Of a stretch of DNA of 64,000 bases, positions 10,544 to 23,042 are shown piece after piece. The notes under the pieces were generated by a model. That model made no database searches and was not told the origin of the DNA. It worked only from the letters and a program-made list of their open reading frames with translations. Position 1 is the first letter of the stretch, and each line of letters starts with the position of its first letter. The position numbers were made by a program, and so were the translations under genes. Origin of the DNA: Chamaecyparis obtusa (Eukaryota; Streptophyta; Pinopsida; Cupressales; Cupressaceae); assembly GCA_027943335.1 (NCBI GenBank), contig BSBK01006433.1, positions 62,001-126,000 of the forward strand, read 5' to 3'.

Positions 10544-11494
10544 CTAATCTTTGTATCTTTGATAACCTCTATCTTCTATTTTTTCCTTTTGCTTGCTATC
10601 TCTTTCTTCATCCTTATTATCCCTGTTAGGACATCTAGCAGCTATATGACCAACCTTGTTACATGAAAAACATATAATAGGGAGTTTACCTTTGTACCTT
10701 CCTTTTCCCCTTTTCAGTCTTCTAGCCATAAGAGCTTCTAGATCCTCAAGTTCTTCATCAGATGTGTCACTGTCACTATCACTTTCACTTTCACTTCCAC
10801 TAATGCATCTTTCTTTTTCCTTCTTTGACTTATTCAAAACCATCTAAGACTTAAAAGCATATTCAATACTACTAATAGTGAAGTTATCATAGTTAGAAAA
10901 TTCAAATGCAGTAAGCTTGCAGACCAAACTTTCTAAGGTAAGGACATTAGGATAGTTACATCTAGATTCTTGGATTGAAAAAATTTTGATTGCATATATA
11001 GGATGCAGAGTTCTCAATACTATTCCTATTACAGTTTCATCCTCAATAGTTCCATTTGCTCCTCTAATATCATTCACAACTTCTTTTATTCTACCATAAT
11101 ATTGTGCAATATTCTCACCTTCTTGCATTCTCATTTCATCAAATTTACCTCTTAGGCTCTTGACTTTTTCTCTCAACACATTCACATCATAGACATAAAT
11201 GCTTGCAAGGGTGTCCCACATTTTCTTTGTGGTACTAAAGTCTTTGATGTCTTCAAATTCTAGATAACTTAGGGAAAATGCAATCTCCAACATTGCTTGC
11301 TTGTGTTCTTGTTTGGCTTTCATTTCCTCAGCTATCAGAGGTGCACCAAGTGTGACATAGTCATGTTCAATGTCATACTTAGTAGAATCACCAATACCGG
11401 CTAGATGTAGCTTCATCAAACTTTTCCATGCAGGAAAGTTTTCCTTATTCAGCTTGGGTACCTCCTTCTTATACATCTTGATCATTTGCTTCAA
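10544..11494 (-). pseudogene. Copia B gag
   Basis: Two abutting open segments: 11494-10844 (capsid-like, beginning MKQMIKMYKKEVPKLNKENF, with FPAWKSLMKLHL and KKMWDTLASIY typical of UBN2-type copia gag) and 10843-10544, which holds a Ser/Asp/Glu-rich stretch (SESESDSDSD) and an intact zinc knuckle CFSCNKVGHIAARC. One stop separates them. The knuckle binds element RNA during packaging. Near-identical architecture in copia C shows one family. Confidence 0.9.
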
Positions 11495-11528
11495 GTACCT
11501 TCAAAATTATTCTCTGTAAGCACCAATA

Positions 11529-11540
11529 GATTTGATACCA
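11529..11540 (-). other. Primer-binding site of copia B (Met-tRNA)
   Basis: Minus strand reads TGGTATCAAATC, a two-change version of the TGGTATCAGAGC complement to initiator Met-tRNA. It lies two bases from the LTR, which fixes the LTR edge and the direction of the element. Confidence 0.8.
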
Positions 11541-11542
11541 AT

Positions 11543-13027
11543 TGTTAATATGATTTAGAACAATAGAGAGGGGGGGGCGGTGAATCAGTTGTTCTCAGGT
11601 CAAGATGTATAAAACAATCTTTCAAACTCTTCAACAAATTAGATCTAATAACCAACACCTACTCGGTCATTACTAATTGCATAACAGAAATATATAACAT
11701 TGTAGTCCACTTATCCAATAGCATCTAACTTGTAAAACACAGAAATGTTCAAACCAAAACATTCACACAAGTATCAACACCAGGATTTATAGTGGAAACC
11801 CAATTTGGGAAAAACCACTTTGTAACATGTTACTATTATATTCACTCTTCTAAAGTGAGCTCAGCGAAAAGCCAACCCTATCAAAGGTTACAAACACACT
11901 ATCAGGTGTGACCCGGTTAAAAGATTTCAACCACTCTGCTAAAAGTGCATCTTGTTATAAGACTTACATACACTCCATTAGAATGAAACCTTATTCAAAG
12001 GATTTATACCTATTACTGTTAGGTCAACCTTTGTTAAAAGGATTTTGACTGTTACAATGGTTAGAAAGTAGCAGTAATATTGATCTGAGAAACATACAAC
12101 TCACTTTGCAAATATCAGATCCAATTCTGTATACATATGCTGGCTTACTAACTATGAACCTTTTCCATCTCCATCACTGATCTGCTCAAAACCCTTCAAG
12201 TGATCACAACACTTCTCCTTCATCCTTTTCTTCTTAGATAGTCAATAAAAATACTTCCAGCATTCACTTCTTTTCATCTCTCTACTCAACCTCTTGCTTA
12301 GGTTCCCTTAATACTACGTCTATTAGGTCAATACATCTTTTTCCTCTTAATCTTCTTCATAGATCTTAGGGTTAGGTCAGATTCACTGAATCCATCCTAC
12401 ATTATGTTCTTCGGCTTATCTTTGAAATGTCTCAAAACTCTTAAAGATTTAAAATAAAACATTTTATAGTGCATTAAATGCTTTCATACAATCAATAAAT
12501 AAAGTCAACACATTTTACATAATTCAAGAATTCAACGATGTCGGCTAGAAATCTGAATTCTTCAACAAATGCAAAATATTGATGCTCGGTCAATACTGTG
12601 TCCAACTTCTCGGTCTTCTCTAGAAATCTTGATCACCACATAAACTTTTCCCTTAGCTAACACTGTCTTCCTCGACAATTAACTGGTGTTCAGTCAACAC
12701 TATTTTTACTTGGCATTCACTAGCTCGGTCGACACAAACAACACTTGACTTAAACTAGATTTCTTCGCTTATGCTCGGTTAAGCCTACCAGTTTAGTCTT
12801 CATTCTTACTAAGATAAATTATATATTTTCTTATCATTGTACCACATAATCAAGTACTCATTGAAGTATCAAGATAACTCAACCTTTCCTTAGGTGTTGT
12901 TGTTACCAACCTTGCCTATCCCCTTAGCAACACTCAAATAGATATAGTACTTTCTTAAATAGCAAGTCTTACCAGTTAAGGATTGACATCAATGAAAATA
13001 CAACAATTGCTTCAATTGCACTTTCCA
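11543..13027 (-). repeat. 5' LTR of copia B
   Basis: About 1485 bases from TGTTAATATG next to the PBS to ...TTTCCA next to D coding sequence. Shared features with the LTR of C: a G run (11568-11577), the palindrome CCCAATTTGGG (11799-11809), a block of degenerate GTTAAAGGATTT-like units (about 11870-12060), CTCGGT repeats (12585-12779), and GACATCAATGA near the end. Confidence 0.82.
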
Positions 13028-14030
13028 ATGGGTCTATATTGGAAGAGAGATGTCTCACAAGGTAAGAAAGTCTTTGATTGAATTGTTAAGAAAATTCAGG
13101 CATGTTTTTGCATGGTCATATGATGACCTAAAGGTTTATAGGGAAGACTTGTTTCAGCATATTATCCCTTTGAAGGAGGATGCTAAGCCTTTTGGGAAGA
13201 AACAGAGGCCAATTAATCCTACCTTAGCACCCAAGATGCAAGAATAACTAATGAATTTGAGAGATGCTGGAATCATAAAGCCTCTGAGGCACTCCTATTG
13301 GGTGTCAAATTTGGTTCCTATTAGGAAGAAGAATGGAGATATTAGATTATGTGTGGACATCAGGAATCTAAATGTATATTCTCTAAAGGATAATTACTAC
13401 TTGCCTAATATGGAGGCTATGCTGTAAAGAGCAATTGGTTCAGATTTGATGTCTCTGATGGATGGTTTTTCTGGTTATAATTAGGTAATTGTAAAAGAAT
13501 CAGAATAGTTTAAGACAACCTTCACAACACCTTGGGGAACTTATGTTTATGTAAGAATGTCTTTTGGTCTCACAAATGCTAGTGCTACTTTTCAAAGGGC
13601 AATGGATGTTGCCATTGCAAATTTTATAGATGTTTTTCTTGTTGTTTATCAAGATGACTTAACTACATATTCTAAAAGGGAAGAAGATCATTGTTCTCAT
13701 TTAGAGAAGATATTTGCAAGAGCCTTGGAGTATGGCATCTTATTAAACCCAAGGAAATGTGTATTTGGTGTGACTGAAGGTAGGTTTCTTGGCCACCTAG
13801 TTGAAAAGAAAGGAGTAAGAATTCATCTCGAAAGAGTGATGGAAATTGATAAAATTCAAAAGCCAAAAAATGTGAAGGGAATCCAGTCTTTCTTTGGCCA
13901 GGTAAATTTCCTAAGAAGATTTGTTACAAACTTTGTTGAAGTCACTAGGCCAATATCCAAAATGTTAAAAAAGGGATCTGAGAGCATATGGGAAGGTGAG
14001 CCTAATGAAGCTTTCAAGAATATTAAGTAG
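13028..14030 (+). pseudogene. Reverse transcriptase of element D
   Basis: Pieces in order: VYIGREMSHKVRKSLIEL, FAWSYDDLK, KKQRPINPTL (to 13247), a stop-broken middle (SDLMSLMDGFSGYN), then MSFGLTNASATFQRAMD and VVYQDDLTTYS (13557-14030). The catalytic motif reads YQDD instead of YLDD; both Asp are kept. Stops near 13246, 13426, 13483 and 13507 disable it; several are TAG. It closely parallels the RT of A. Confidence 0.88.
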
Positions 14031-14642
14031 GCAATTAAATATGCCCATGTGCTTAAGGCACCTGATTATGATATTCCAATGCACATTTTCTCTTTTACAT
14101 CTTTTCATACTATTGTTGCAGTTTTATTGGAGAAGAATAAGGAAGGTTTTGAGAAGCCTATTGCATTCTTTAGTAAATCTTTGTAGGCTACTGAATTAAA
14201 GTATGATATCAATGAGAAACAAGCATATGCACTTGTGAAAGCAGTAAAGGCTTTTAGGTGTTATTTGATGGGAGAAATTGTTATTCCTTTTGTGCCAAAT
14301 GTTGCAGTAAAGAATATCTTTTCACAGCAAGAAGTGTTTGGGAGAAGATGTAGATGAATTAATAGAATTCAAGTGTTTAACATTAATATCCAAATTACCA
14401 AGTTGGTTAGAGGTCAAGGATTGGCAAAATTGACGGCTCAATCTAATCTTGATGCAAATCAGATAAATCAAGCTGAAGTTGATTACATATGTGATATGGA
14501 TGATTGTATCTAGTATCAAGATGTTATCTATTATTTGAGAAATATGAAATGTCCATCAGGAATGGATGATAGCAAGAAAAGGACACTGAAACTATAGGCA
14601 ATCAAGTATATAATTATAAAATCCAAGTTATATAAAAGGAAT
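14031..14642 (+). pseudogene. Degenerate RNase H of element D
   Basis: Follows RT directly. PIAFFSKSL and LKYDINEKQAYALVKAVKAFRCYL show the RNase H frame of reference. The first catalytic motif (usually TDAS) reads FSFTSFH and the TDH motif reads FVPNVA, so two acids are missing as in A. ITKLVRGQGLAKLTAQ then leads into the integrase. Four stops are present. Confidence 0.68.
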
Positions 14643-15758
14643 TTGGATCGCATACTTCTGAAATGTGTTGATAAAAATCAAGCTCACAAATTGTTGAAAG
14701 AAATGCATGAGGGGATATGTGGTGGACATTATATGAGAAAAACTACTGCTCAAAAGATTCTGAGAGTAGGATTTTGGTGGCCCACAATCTTCAAGGATGC
14801 TGGACAATTGGTAAGAAAGTGTGATGCTTGTCAGAGATTTTTTGGTAAGCTCAAGTTTTCAAGAAATGTACCATTGAAGCCAATAGAAGTGCAAGCCCCT
14901 TTACAACAATGGGGAATGGATTTTATAGGTGAATTCCCAAACATGTCCAGTGGAGGACACTCTTGGATCTTAGTTTCCACTGATTATTTTACAAAATGGG
15001 TAGAGGCTATTCCTACAAGGAATGCAACAAGCAGGGTGGTGATTGATTTCCTATTGAATAATATTGTTACAAGATTTGGTTGTCCTGAAAAGATTGTCAG
15101 TGATAATGCAATGTGCTTCAGGGCTTCTAAATACAAAGAATTTTGCAAAGATTTAGGAATCTAGATGTCATTTTCCTCACCTTATCATCCGCAAGGAAAT
15201 GGACAGGTAGAAACAATGAAAAAAAGCTTGATAAAGATTCTCAAGAGGATTCTTGGAAAGAATAAGAAGGCATGGAATGCAAAATTTCCATTAGTTGTAT
15301 GGGCTAATAGAGTAACTATGAAAAAGGCAATTGGATGTGCACCATTTGATTTGGTGTATGGAATACATGCAAGGATGCCTCAGAACAACTTACTAGAGAT
15401 GTATAAGTTTGTTCAAATCTATGATGAGGATCTAGAGGATGAAATGTAGTTGAGAATTAAGGATTTAATAAGGCTAGATGAAACTAGAAGAGAATCAGTT
15501 TCAAAGAATGCTAAGTTGCAGTTACAGGTCAAGATTTTGTATGATAAGAAATCTATAGAAAGGAGGTTAGAACCTGATGACTTGGTGTTAATCTGGAATG
15601 CCAGATTGGAAGATAAAGGAAAAAATGGAAAGTTTGATCCAATCTGGTTAGGACCATATTTGATTCATGAAAGATGGGGACTAGATTCTTACATTGTTAA
15701 GGAGCTCAATGGTGATATTCAAGAGTTTCCAGTTCATGGACAATTCTTCAAGAAATAG
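14643..15758 (+). pseudogene. Integrase of element D
   Basis: Three open segments split by single TAG stops at 15162-15164 and 15447-15449. Zinc region: MHEGICGGHYMRKTT...RKCDACQ, with HHCC intact. Core: QWGMDFIGEFP (Asp), EKIVSDNAM (Asp) and PQGNGQVET (Glu) give a full DDE triad, in contrast to A. The C-terminal part reads RRLEPDDLVLIWNARL...FDPIWLGPYLI. The ORF ends with a TAG after QFFKK. There is no chromodomain. Confidence 0.9.
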
Positions 15759-18744
15759 TTCAGTTGAAATACCCTTCTTTCCATGAACAGTAGTTAGGCT
15801 TGTACATATTGGTGTGTTTCTTTCTGTCTGGTCTTGTTTTAGTTTGTAAGTTTTGTCCAAGTGCTCTCTGTAGTTGTTTTCTAGTAGGTGATCTGCTCTC
15901 CCAAAAATTATGAATTCTTGCATGGGCACAAGTTACCCATCATCCCTAGATAGAGCCATTGTTAGGCCATTTTTTTGTCATAGTAAAAATCATAAGAGAA
16001 GGCCTATTTCTTTGCAAAGTCCTAAGAAGTTTCCTTTCCATGCATGCAAGTTTGTTTTAGTTAGTGTAGAAGATATACAAGTTTTTATTGCTTGCACCCT
16101 TAGCTAGATGTAGTCTTTCATGTCATCATGCTTCAATCTAGATCACATGGCCTAATATGTAGAAAATCCAAGTGAGCTGCCATGCCCTAGCTGTGACACA
16201 TTTTTCATCTACAAGCTAAATTTCTGATGTTTTATGGCTTGCACCCTTAGCATATGATAGTTCATTGTGTTTCCAAGGTCAGGTATTAGAACACATGTAC
16301 TAAAAAGTTAAAACCAGGGAGATATTCAAGTTTTAAGGTTTACAGAGATAGCTTACTTCATGACGGGTGGTTTCAAAATTGTCTAAGCATAAAAACCCTC
16401 AATGTTTTCTATTTCTTTGATGCCTTTTCAGTTTTAATAGAAAACCCTGGTTGCTTTTGACCTTTCACCTCTTCAGAGCTATTCTTTGACATTAACATTT
16501 CCTATGTGCGCTGCTACATCTGAGTGGGGCCCAGTCCTTCATGGTTGTTTGGTCACTTGATCTCTTATTTTTGGCGGTTAGGTTCTTAACCTTAATCAAC
16601 TTGGTGGGTGGTTAGTGTTAGTTCTAGTGGTCTCAGTTTTGAAGTGGTTAAAGTTTTATCAGAATCTACAATTGTCATATATCCATGAGGTGAAGATGCA
16701 TGATGGTTATCTTTCATAGCTTTGCGATAGTCATTGGATTATCTTGTGAAGGTTGGTAGTGGGTCCAGGTGGGTCCACATGTTAGATGTTGTAGAGGTGT
16801 TCATTTCTAATTGGCTAAGAGTGATGTTGATGTGGAGGTAATGTCAGTAGAGCTAGGGGATTCTCGAGTAGTAAGGAGTTTGCATCTTGCCAAGGATCAT
16901 GTGGTTGTCTCTTTTTTAAGAAGCTAAGATGCTTGATGTTTATTTTTTGTCCTCGTGCTATGAATTATTGATGCACTCATTTGTAATTGGTTGCAGTGTT
17001 GTGGATGTGCTGAAATTGTTTTCAAAGGTCTCTTTGACTATTGAGGATTTTTGTGGCCACCCGATTTGTTGGGAAGGAAATAGATCGATGGCTTCATTTT
17101 AAGCTTTCTGATTAACTGTTGCTACCCCAAATTTGAATATTTTAAGGGTTTTCTCCGTGACGAAAGGACTAAAAATTCAATGTTTTGGCGGTCGATCTAC
17201 ATGATATGATTTTGCACTTACTGGTATAGTTTGGCCTGAGGTATGATTGACTGCGGAAGGTGTCTGCACCATGATGGTGGGTGAAATAGCCATTCAAGTT
17301 GCATCATAGTTAGATGTTATAGAGGGTAAACATGATGGGTTTCTAGTCTTTTGTGTGCCAGTCAGGGATAGTGCCATTAATGAAGATATTTCTTAGATTT
17401 TGTTTCTCTACGATTGCTTGGTTTTCTCCCCTGTAGTAGATGTTTATTGAATCTGGTTGGTGAAGTAGTTGAAACCCTAATCCTGTTCTAGCTATCCAAA
17501 GCTTGATGCATCCTTTTTGAAGGATTCTAAGATAGCTAGTGACTATATATTGATGTTTAGTGGATGTTGAAAGGGGTTGATGGTCAATTTAAAAAATTGA
17601 GTAATGAGAGCTTGGGCTTAGGGTTTGTTTTCTTTAGCATTTTCTCATGTTACAATGTATTGATTCTGCAAAGTTTAATGAGAATACACTTAAATCCCAA
17701 TTTCAAAATTATGTATGTCTTCTTGTTTCTATCTTGAATCCTTATATATTAATGTCACAAAGTGAGTTATTATATGGTATACAAATTATATTGTGAGATT
17801 GTCTTTGAGTTCTTGCCAAAGTTAAGATTAAATACTTAAAGATAGTTTTAGAGAATTCAGGGTGAAATAAGAATTTGATGTCTAGGTGTGTGAGTGAGAG
17901 GAATAATAGGAAAAGCACTTATTTTGGATTTGGGTGTGTTTAAGTTATATTTTTAGTTGATGATTGTTGTGTTGTGGCTCTATTCCCTAGGAGAAGACAT
18001 TGATCCATTCTCAGGAGGCATTTCCCCATCATCAATCAAACAAATATAAATGATGAAATCCTTAAATCAGTTTGTAAAGGCTATGAATGTGTAATATTTT
18101 GGAGTCTCCTTTCAAGAAGTGAGTCAAAGGTACACCTGCCTGAGCATTAGGCTCAAATTGTAGGAGGATCCTTGTTGATCCATGTTAATTGGCCCTTTTC
18201 CTTGTAGAGTTTGGAGTGGTGATAGAGTTAGTGACATTGGTTTGTCAATCATAGTGTAGATCTGTAAGTAGAAAGAAGAGGAACCAACATATGTATTGAA
18301 GCAATTTTGTGAACTCTCTCTGTGTTATGATCTTCATTAATATCCTTAGCTTCATCATGATTCTCATCCAAATATCAACTCCCTCTTGGATATATCAATC
18401 CCTTTTTTTGTGCATCAATTTACTAAATCTCTCATCTATCAATTTATCCCTTATCTACTTAGAATCTCTCATGGTAACTTCTAGTCTCTCGAAAAGTTAC
18501 TGAATCTATGCCTCTTTGACAACAATGTGAAAGACACTTTCAACTTTCCCATTCATCTTCACCATGTAGATATTTTAATGTTAGTTCTCTAAACTATATA
18601 CTCCCTCTATTATCTTTCTTATAAATGATCAACATCTTTCACTTTACTCTTCATAGCTTTATGCAACTCCTAAAGTGTGACCTCCTTGTATCAATTTTTT
18701 AGATATTCTGAGTAATACATTTGATGTGATAGTCCTATTAGATT
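15759..18744. other. Non-coding: probable 3' UTR and LTR of D, then unassigned DNA
   Basis: No gene recognised. 15759-16300 looks like the 3' untranslated part of D. 16500-17700 is GT-rich, and a promoter-like and 3'-end-like composition (TTTCTCATGTTACAATG near 17640) suggests LTR sequence, but no second copy is available to set edges. At about 17970-17995 GTGGCTCTATTCCCTAGG loosely resembles a primer site after an LTR. 18250-18744 is the 3' untranslated side of copia C. The second LTR of C is not found here. Confidence 0.4.
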
Positions 18745-19260
18745 CTAGGTAGCCTCAGTTAGGGAAATCAACCCTAATTTACCTCTCAAATACTCATGTG
18801 CATCCTTAGGTAAATATTTAATGATTATATCTGCTAACTATTTCTTTGTATTCACATACTCCAATCTCACTTCTTTGTCTTGAACTAGCTCTCTCAAGTA
18901 ATGGTACTTGATAGAAATATTTTTACTCTTAGAGTACATCACCAATTTTTTTGATATATTGATAGTACTTGTGTTATCATAGAAAATAAAAAATGGCTCA
19001 GTGATTTCTTCTTTCATACCTTTCAATAATTTCTTGATCCATACTATGTTTGAACAATAAAATTTTGTTGGTACATATTCATCTTATGATGTAGATTGAG
19101 AAATGCAATTTTGTTTCTTTCTTGTCAATGAAACTAATCTCTTTCCTAGAAATAATGCACCACTACCTATACTCTTTCTATCATCCACATTTCCCACCCA
19201 ATTTGCATCCATATAAACTTTCATTTCAAACTTGTCATTCTTCTAGTAGTACAATCCATA
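18745..19260 (-). pseudogene. RNase H and C-terminus of copia C
   Basis: The C-terminal polyprotein part. FIFYDNTSTINISKKLVMYSKSKNISIKYHYLRELVQ is the usual copia RNase H segment with Asp in YDNTS. It ends with DAHEYLRGKLGLISLTEAT and a TAG stop at 18745-18747. Stops and changes break the upstream half. Confidence 0.85.
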
Positions 19261-19263
19261 ATC

Positions 19264-20268
19264 CTATGTTCCTTTTAGATATCTTAGTATCCTTTTCATT
19301 GCCATCATGTGATTCTGCTTAGGATTTGCAAAAAATTTTGCAACAATACCCACTACTAATTCAATATCTGGTCTACTATGAACAACATATTGTAGCTTTC
19401 CAATCATTGACCTATACAAGGTTTGATTCACTTCTGCAATTTCATCATTCTTTGATAGTTTTTTTCCATTAGCCATGGGTGTAATTACTAGTCTAGAGTT
19501 GTCCATGAAAAAGGTTTTTAGTATATCCTTGATATACTTAGATTGAGTAATGGAGATACCTTTCTTCATCTAATAAACTTTCAACCCAAAAAAGAATTTG
19601 ATCTCTCTAAACATAGACATCTTAAATTTTATTTACATATCATTTTCAAATGTTTGGCACAGAGTATCTTATCCTCCAAATATTATATCATCAATAAATA
19701 TTTTAGCTAACAATATCCCTTTACCTTTTTCAGTCTTCAATTATATATTGTTGTCATTTATCCTTGCAAATCCAATTTTTACCAAGTAATTATGCAATTT
19801 CCCATACCATTCTCTAGGGGCTTGTTTCAATCCATACAGTGCTTTGAGTAGCTTACAAATCATGTTCATCTTGCTTTGATAAAAAAATCCTTCTGGTTAT
19901 TCAATGTATACATCTTCTTCCAGTATTCCATTTAGAAATGCAGATTTGACGTCCATCTAATAAACTTTGAATCCTTTGTAAGATGCATATGGAAGTAGAG
20001 TTCTAAATCCTTCTAATCTAGAAACTAGGGAAAATGTCTCCCCATAGTCAATGCCTTCTCCTTGTACATTTCCTTTGTATACTAGTCTAGCCTTGTTCCT
20101 TGTTACTTCTCCATGTTCATTCAACTTATTTCTGAACACCCACTTGGTTCCAATAACATTATTGTCCTTTGGTGTAGGTTCTAGTGTCAAGGTCTTATTC
20201 TTTTCTATATGCTCAATTTCTTCATTCATGGCTTGAATCCAATCTTCATTCTCTAAAGAATCTTTCAT
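19264..20268 (-). pseudogene. Reverse transcriptase of copia C
   Basis: 20268-19957 holds the RT start: WIQAMNEEIEHIEKN, GTKWVFRNKLNEHGE, ARLVYKG, GIDYGETFS. 19569-19264 holds the thumb region: ITQSKYIKDIL, LYRSMIGKLQYV, SRPDIELVVGIVAKF, RILRYLKGT. The catalytic YVDD part between them is broken by stops and is not clearly read. The gene is inactive. Confidence 0.88.
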
Positions 20269-20599
20269 TATTTTGGGCTCAAATTCACATCATAAGCATG
20301 TTTCTTTTTTCAACACACTTCTTGTCATGACTCTTGAATCCTTTTCTCCAATGATTTGATCTAGTTTATGATGTCTTCTCACATATTGTTCTAATGTAGG
20401 CTCTGGTGTCCTTTCTTCTTCTTGTTGATCTTTAAGTTCATCTTGCAAATTCACTTCATGTTCATTTTGTATCTATGCTTCCTCTTTTGATTGCTCACCA
20501 GTTACCTTCTATTTCTCAACATCTTCTTGTTGTGACTCAACAGACTCTTGTTGTTGCTTGACAACTTTGTTCTCTATTTTAGTTAAATTGATAATATCT

Positions 20600-21600
20600 C
20601 ATTCATTCATGTATATGAAAGATTTGTAATCTTCATGTTCCTTCTTGCATTCAATGTCATTATTATCTCATATTCATCAACTCTAACATTTGTACTTTCC
20701 AAAACATTTTGAGTGTTAGAATTCAAACTCTTATAAGCTTTTCTCCTAGTAGAATAAGCTAAGAATATGCCTTCATCACTTTTAGCATCAAGTTTTCCAT
20801 TCCTATTGTCCTTGATTATATAACATTTACTTCCAAAGACTTTAAAGTATTTCACATTAGGTGCATAACCATACTATAACTCAAAAGGTGTAGCATTTTT
20901 ACATTTCTTGACTTGTACTCAGTTCAAGGTATAGATAGTTGTACTTATAGCTTATCTCTAGTATTTTTGTGCAATATTTTTCTCTATCATTAATGTTCTA
21001 CCATAATCCATGATTGATCTAATCCTTCTTTCTGCTATACCATTCTATGGATGGGTCCTTGGAGTAGACATTTGTCTCTTTATTCATGTATCATTGTAGA
21101 ATATGTTGAGCTTATTAGATATGAACTCTCCTCCTCCATCAGATCTAAGATATTTCAAGCTTTTAATTTTTTCTTTTTCAACTTTTTCCAAATTCTACTT
21201 AAACAACTAAAAGGCATCAGATTTTTCTTTAAGAAACATCACAATCATCAGTCTAGAGTAATCATCAATAAACATAATGAGATATTTGTCACCATAGTAT
21301 CTTTTCACTCCAATAGGTCCATAATGGTCAGTATGAACCAATTCCAAAATATCATCATAAGTATAGGTTTTGTTCTTGAAACTAGATTTTATCATTTTTC
21401 CCAATTAACATTGCTTAGATAACACATTATCAAGTTTCTTCAATCTTGGTAATCCTCTTACTCTTTTCATCTTACTAATGCTTACCAAATTATCAAAGTT
21501 CACATGAAATAAGCTCGTATTCCATAACCATACATCATCAAATTGTGCAAATAAACATGTCTCATTAGATAGATCTAGATAGAACAAATTACCTCTTATA
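20600..21600 (-). pseudogene. Integrase of copia C
   Basis: 21587-21405 carries the pre-integrase zone (NLVSISKMKRVRGLPRL). 21404-21207 starts the core: ELVHTDHYGPIGV (first Asp), YLIMFIDDYSRL. 20855-20607 gives the end: FKVFGSKCYIIKDNRNGKLDAKSDEGIFLAYS. The second Asp and the Glu lie in the stop-rich middle. It precedes RT, as in Ty1/copia. Confidence 0.86.
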
Positions 21601-21749
21601 TGTTCTCAACTTCCAATTAGTTCACTAGTGGCATCCAATATCTTAGGCTTTTTGTGATGGAATTCAACTCGGTAACTAGAATTGTTCAGTTATACAACAC
21701 TCAACAAACTATAATTAAGTCCTTCAACCCTATAATAATTATCACATAT

Positions 21750-22110
21750 GATCTTATCAATCAATCTTATTGATCCTTTTTGTTTCACAAGACATGGTAC
21801 ATCATTACCAAACTTAACACTACTACATTTCTAATGATTTAAGGTTTCAAACTTACTTTTATCATGAGTCATGTGATGTGATAAATCACTATCAATTATC
21901 CATCTATCACCTATATTCACATATGAAATAAGTGTAGTTTTCTCATCTTCATAAAAATCATCTTTCATAGAAACATAAACAACTTCTACATCATGATCAT
22001 CAGACTCATCAGATTCATTGTCAGTTTATTCTTCAACAATATAACAAGACTTCATACCTTTATTATTGCAGTCCTTATACCTTATATAATCTCTACCATC
22101 CCTTTTGTCT
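21750..22110 (-). pseudogene. Protease region of copia C
   Basis: Homologous to the B protease region (compare 21747-21960 with 10238-10453). The catalytic zone is read near 21860-21900, where the usual DSG-C-S-HHM motif is altered. An acidic linker joins it to gag. Confidence 0.72.
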
Positions 22111-22112
22111 TT

Positions 22113-22990
22113 TTACTTTCTTTCCCTTCTTTCATCCTTGTCATTCATGTCAGGACATCTTGCTGCAATATGACCAACTTTATTACATGAGAAACAAATT
22201 ATAGGAAGTTTACCTTTGAATTTTTGGTTTCCTCTTGGTAGTCTTCTAGCCATGAGTGCATCAAGATCATAAAGATCATCATCAGAAGTGTCACTGTCAC
22301 TGTTCACACATATTTCTTTTCCTTTCTTAGACTTTTGAAGAACCAATTGATATTTGAGTGCAGATTCAATATTATGAGTAGTGACGTTATCAAAATTTGA
22401 CAATTCAAAAGCAGTAAGTCTACTGAAAAAACCTTCCAAAGTTAAGTTTTTACTAGCAACACATTTGAGTTCTTGTATTGCAAAAACTCTAATAGCATAA
22501 ATAGGAAGTAGTGTTCTCAAAACCTTGCTAATTATAGTTTCATCATCAATATTTTCATTAGCTCCTCTAATAGCATTTACAACCTCCTTAACTCGGGCAT
22601 CATATTGAACAATAGTTTCACCTTCGAACATTCTCATTTCATCAAACTTACCTCTCAAGCTTTCAGATTTGGCTCTTCCAAAAAAATTTTAGCTACCATA
22701 GATGTATGTTAGTGTGTCCCACATTTTATTTGTATTAGTACAATCCTTGATGTCCTCAAATTTAGGATAAGTTAGGGCTAATGCAATTTCCAACATTGTC
22801 AGATTGTGTTCTTTCTTTTCCTTCATCTATTGAGCTATCAAAGTTATCAGTACTATTATGTATTCATGTTCCACAGTATATATCTACATCACCAATTCTA
22901 GCTAGGTGTAACTTCATCAAACTTTACTATGTAGGGAAGTTCTCCATGTTCAGCTTTGGTACCTCCTTTTCATACATCTTGATCTTTAAC
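22113..22990 (-). pseudogene. Copia C gag
   Basis: Begins near KIKMYEKEVPKLNMENF (about 22985). The N-terminal half is stop-broken; 22658-22113 is open: LRGKFDEMRMFEGET, VLRTLLPIYAIRVF, LTAFELSNFDN, the acidic NSDSDTSDDD stretch and an intact knuckle CFSCNKVGHIAARC. The length and order match B closely. Confidence 0.9.
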
Positions 22991-23028
22991 TTCAAGTACC
23001 TTCAAACTTTTCCTTCCAAGCACCACAA

Positions 23029-23040
23029 GCTCTGATACCA
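23029..23040 (-). other. Primer-binding site of copia C (Met-tRNA)
   Basis: Minus strand reads TGGTATCAGAGC, the full standard Met-tRNA complement, two bases from the LTR. Confidence 0.92.
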
Positions 23041-23042
23041 AT

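Larger units (their letters stand above)
10238..13027 (-). mobile_element. Copia element B, cut by element A, inserted in element D
   Basis: Right to left on the minus strand: LTR, Met-tRNA primer site, gag, start of protease. At 10238 the protease coding sequence stops at the LTR edge of A although its homologue in copia C (from about 21747) continues, which shows A inserted here. At 13027 the B LTR abuts RT coding sequence of D. The rest of B (integrase, RT, RNase H, second LTR) is predicted left of the window. Confidence 0.85.
13028..15758 (+). mobile_element. Element D: Tat-like gypsy pol remnant
   Basis: Plus-strand RT, degenerate RNase H and integrase, homologous to A. It begins abruptly at VYIGRE (from 13032) where copia B inserted; gag, protease and any upstream RNase H should be left of the window. 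The 3' LTR is not defined but probably lies within 16300-17700. Confidence 0.8.
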
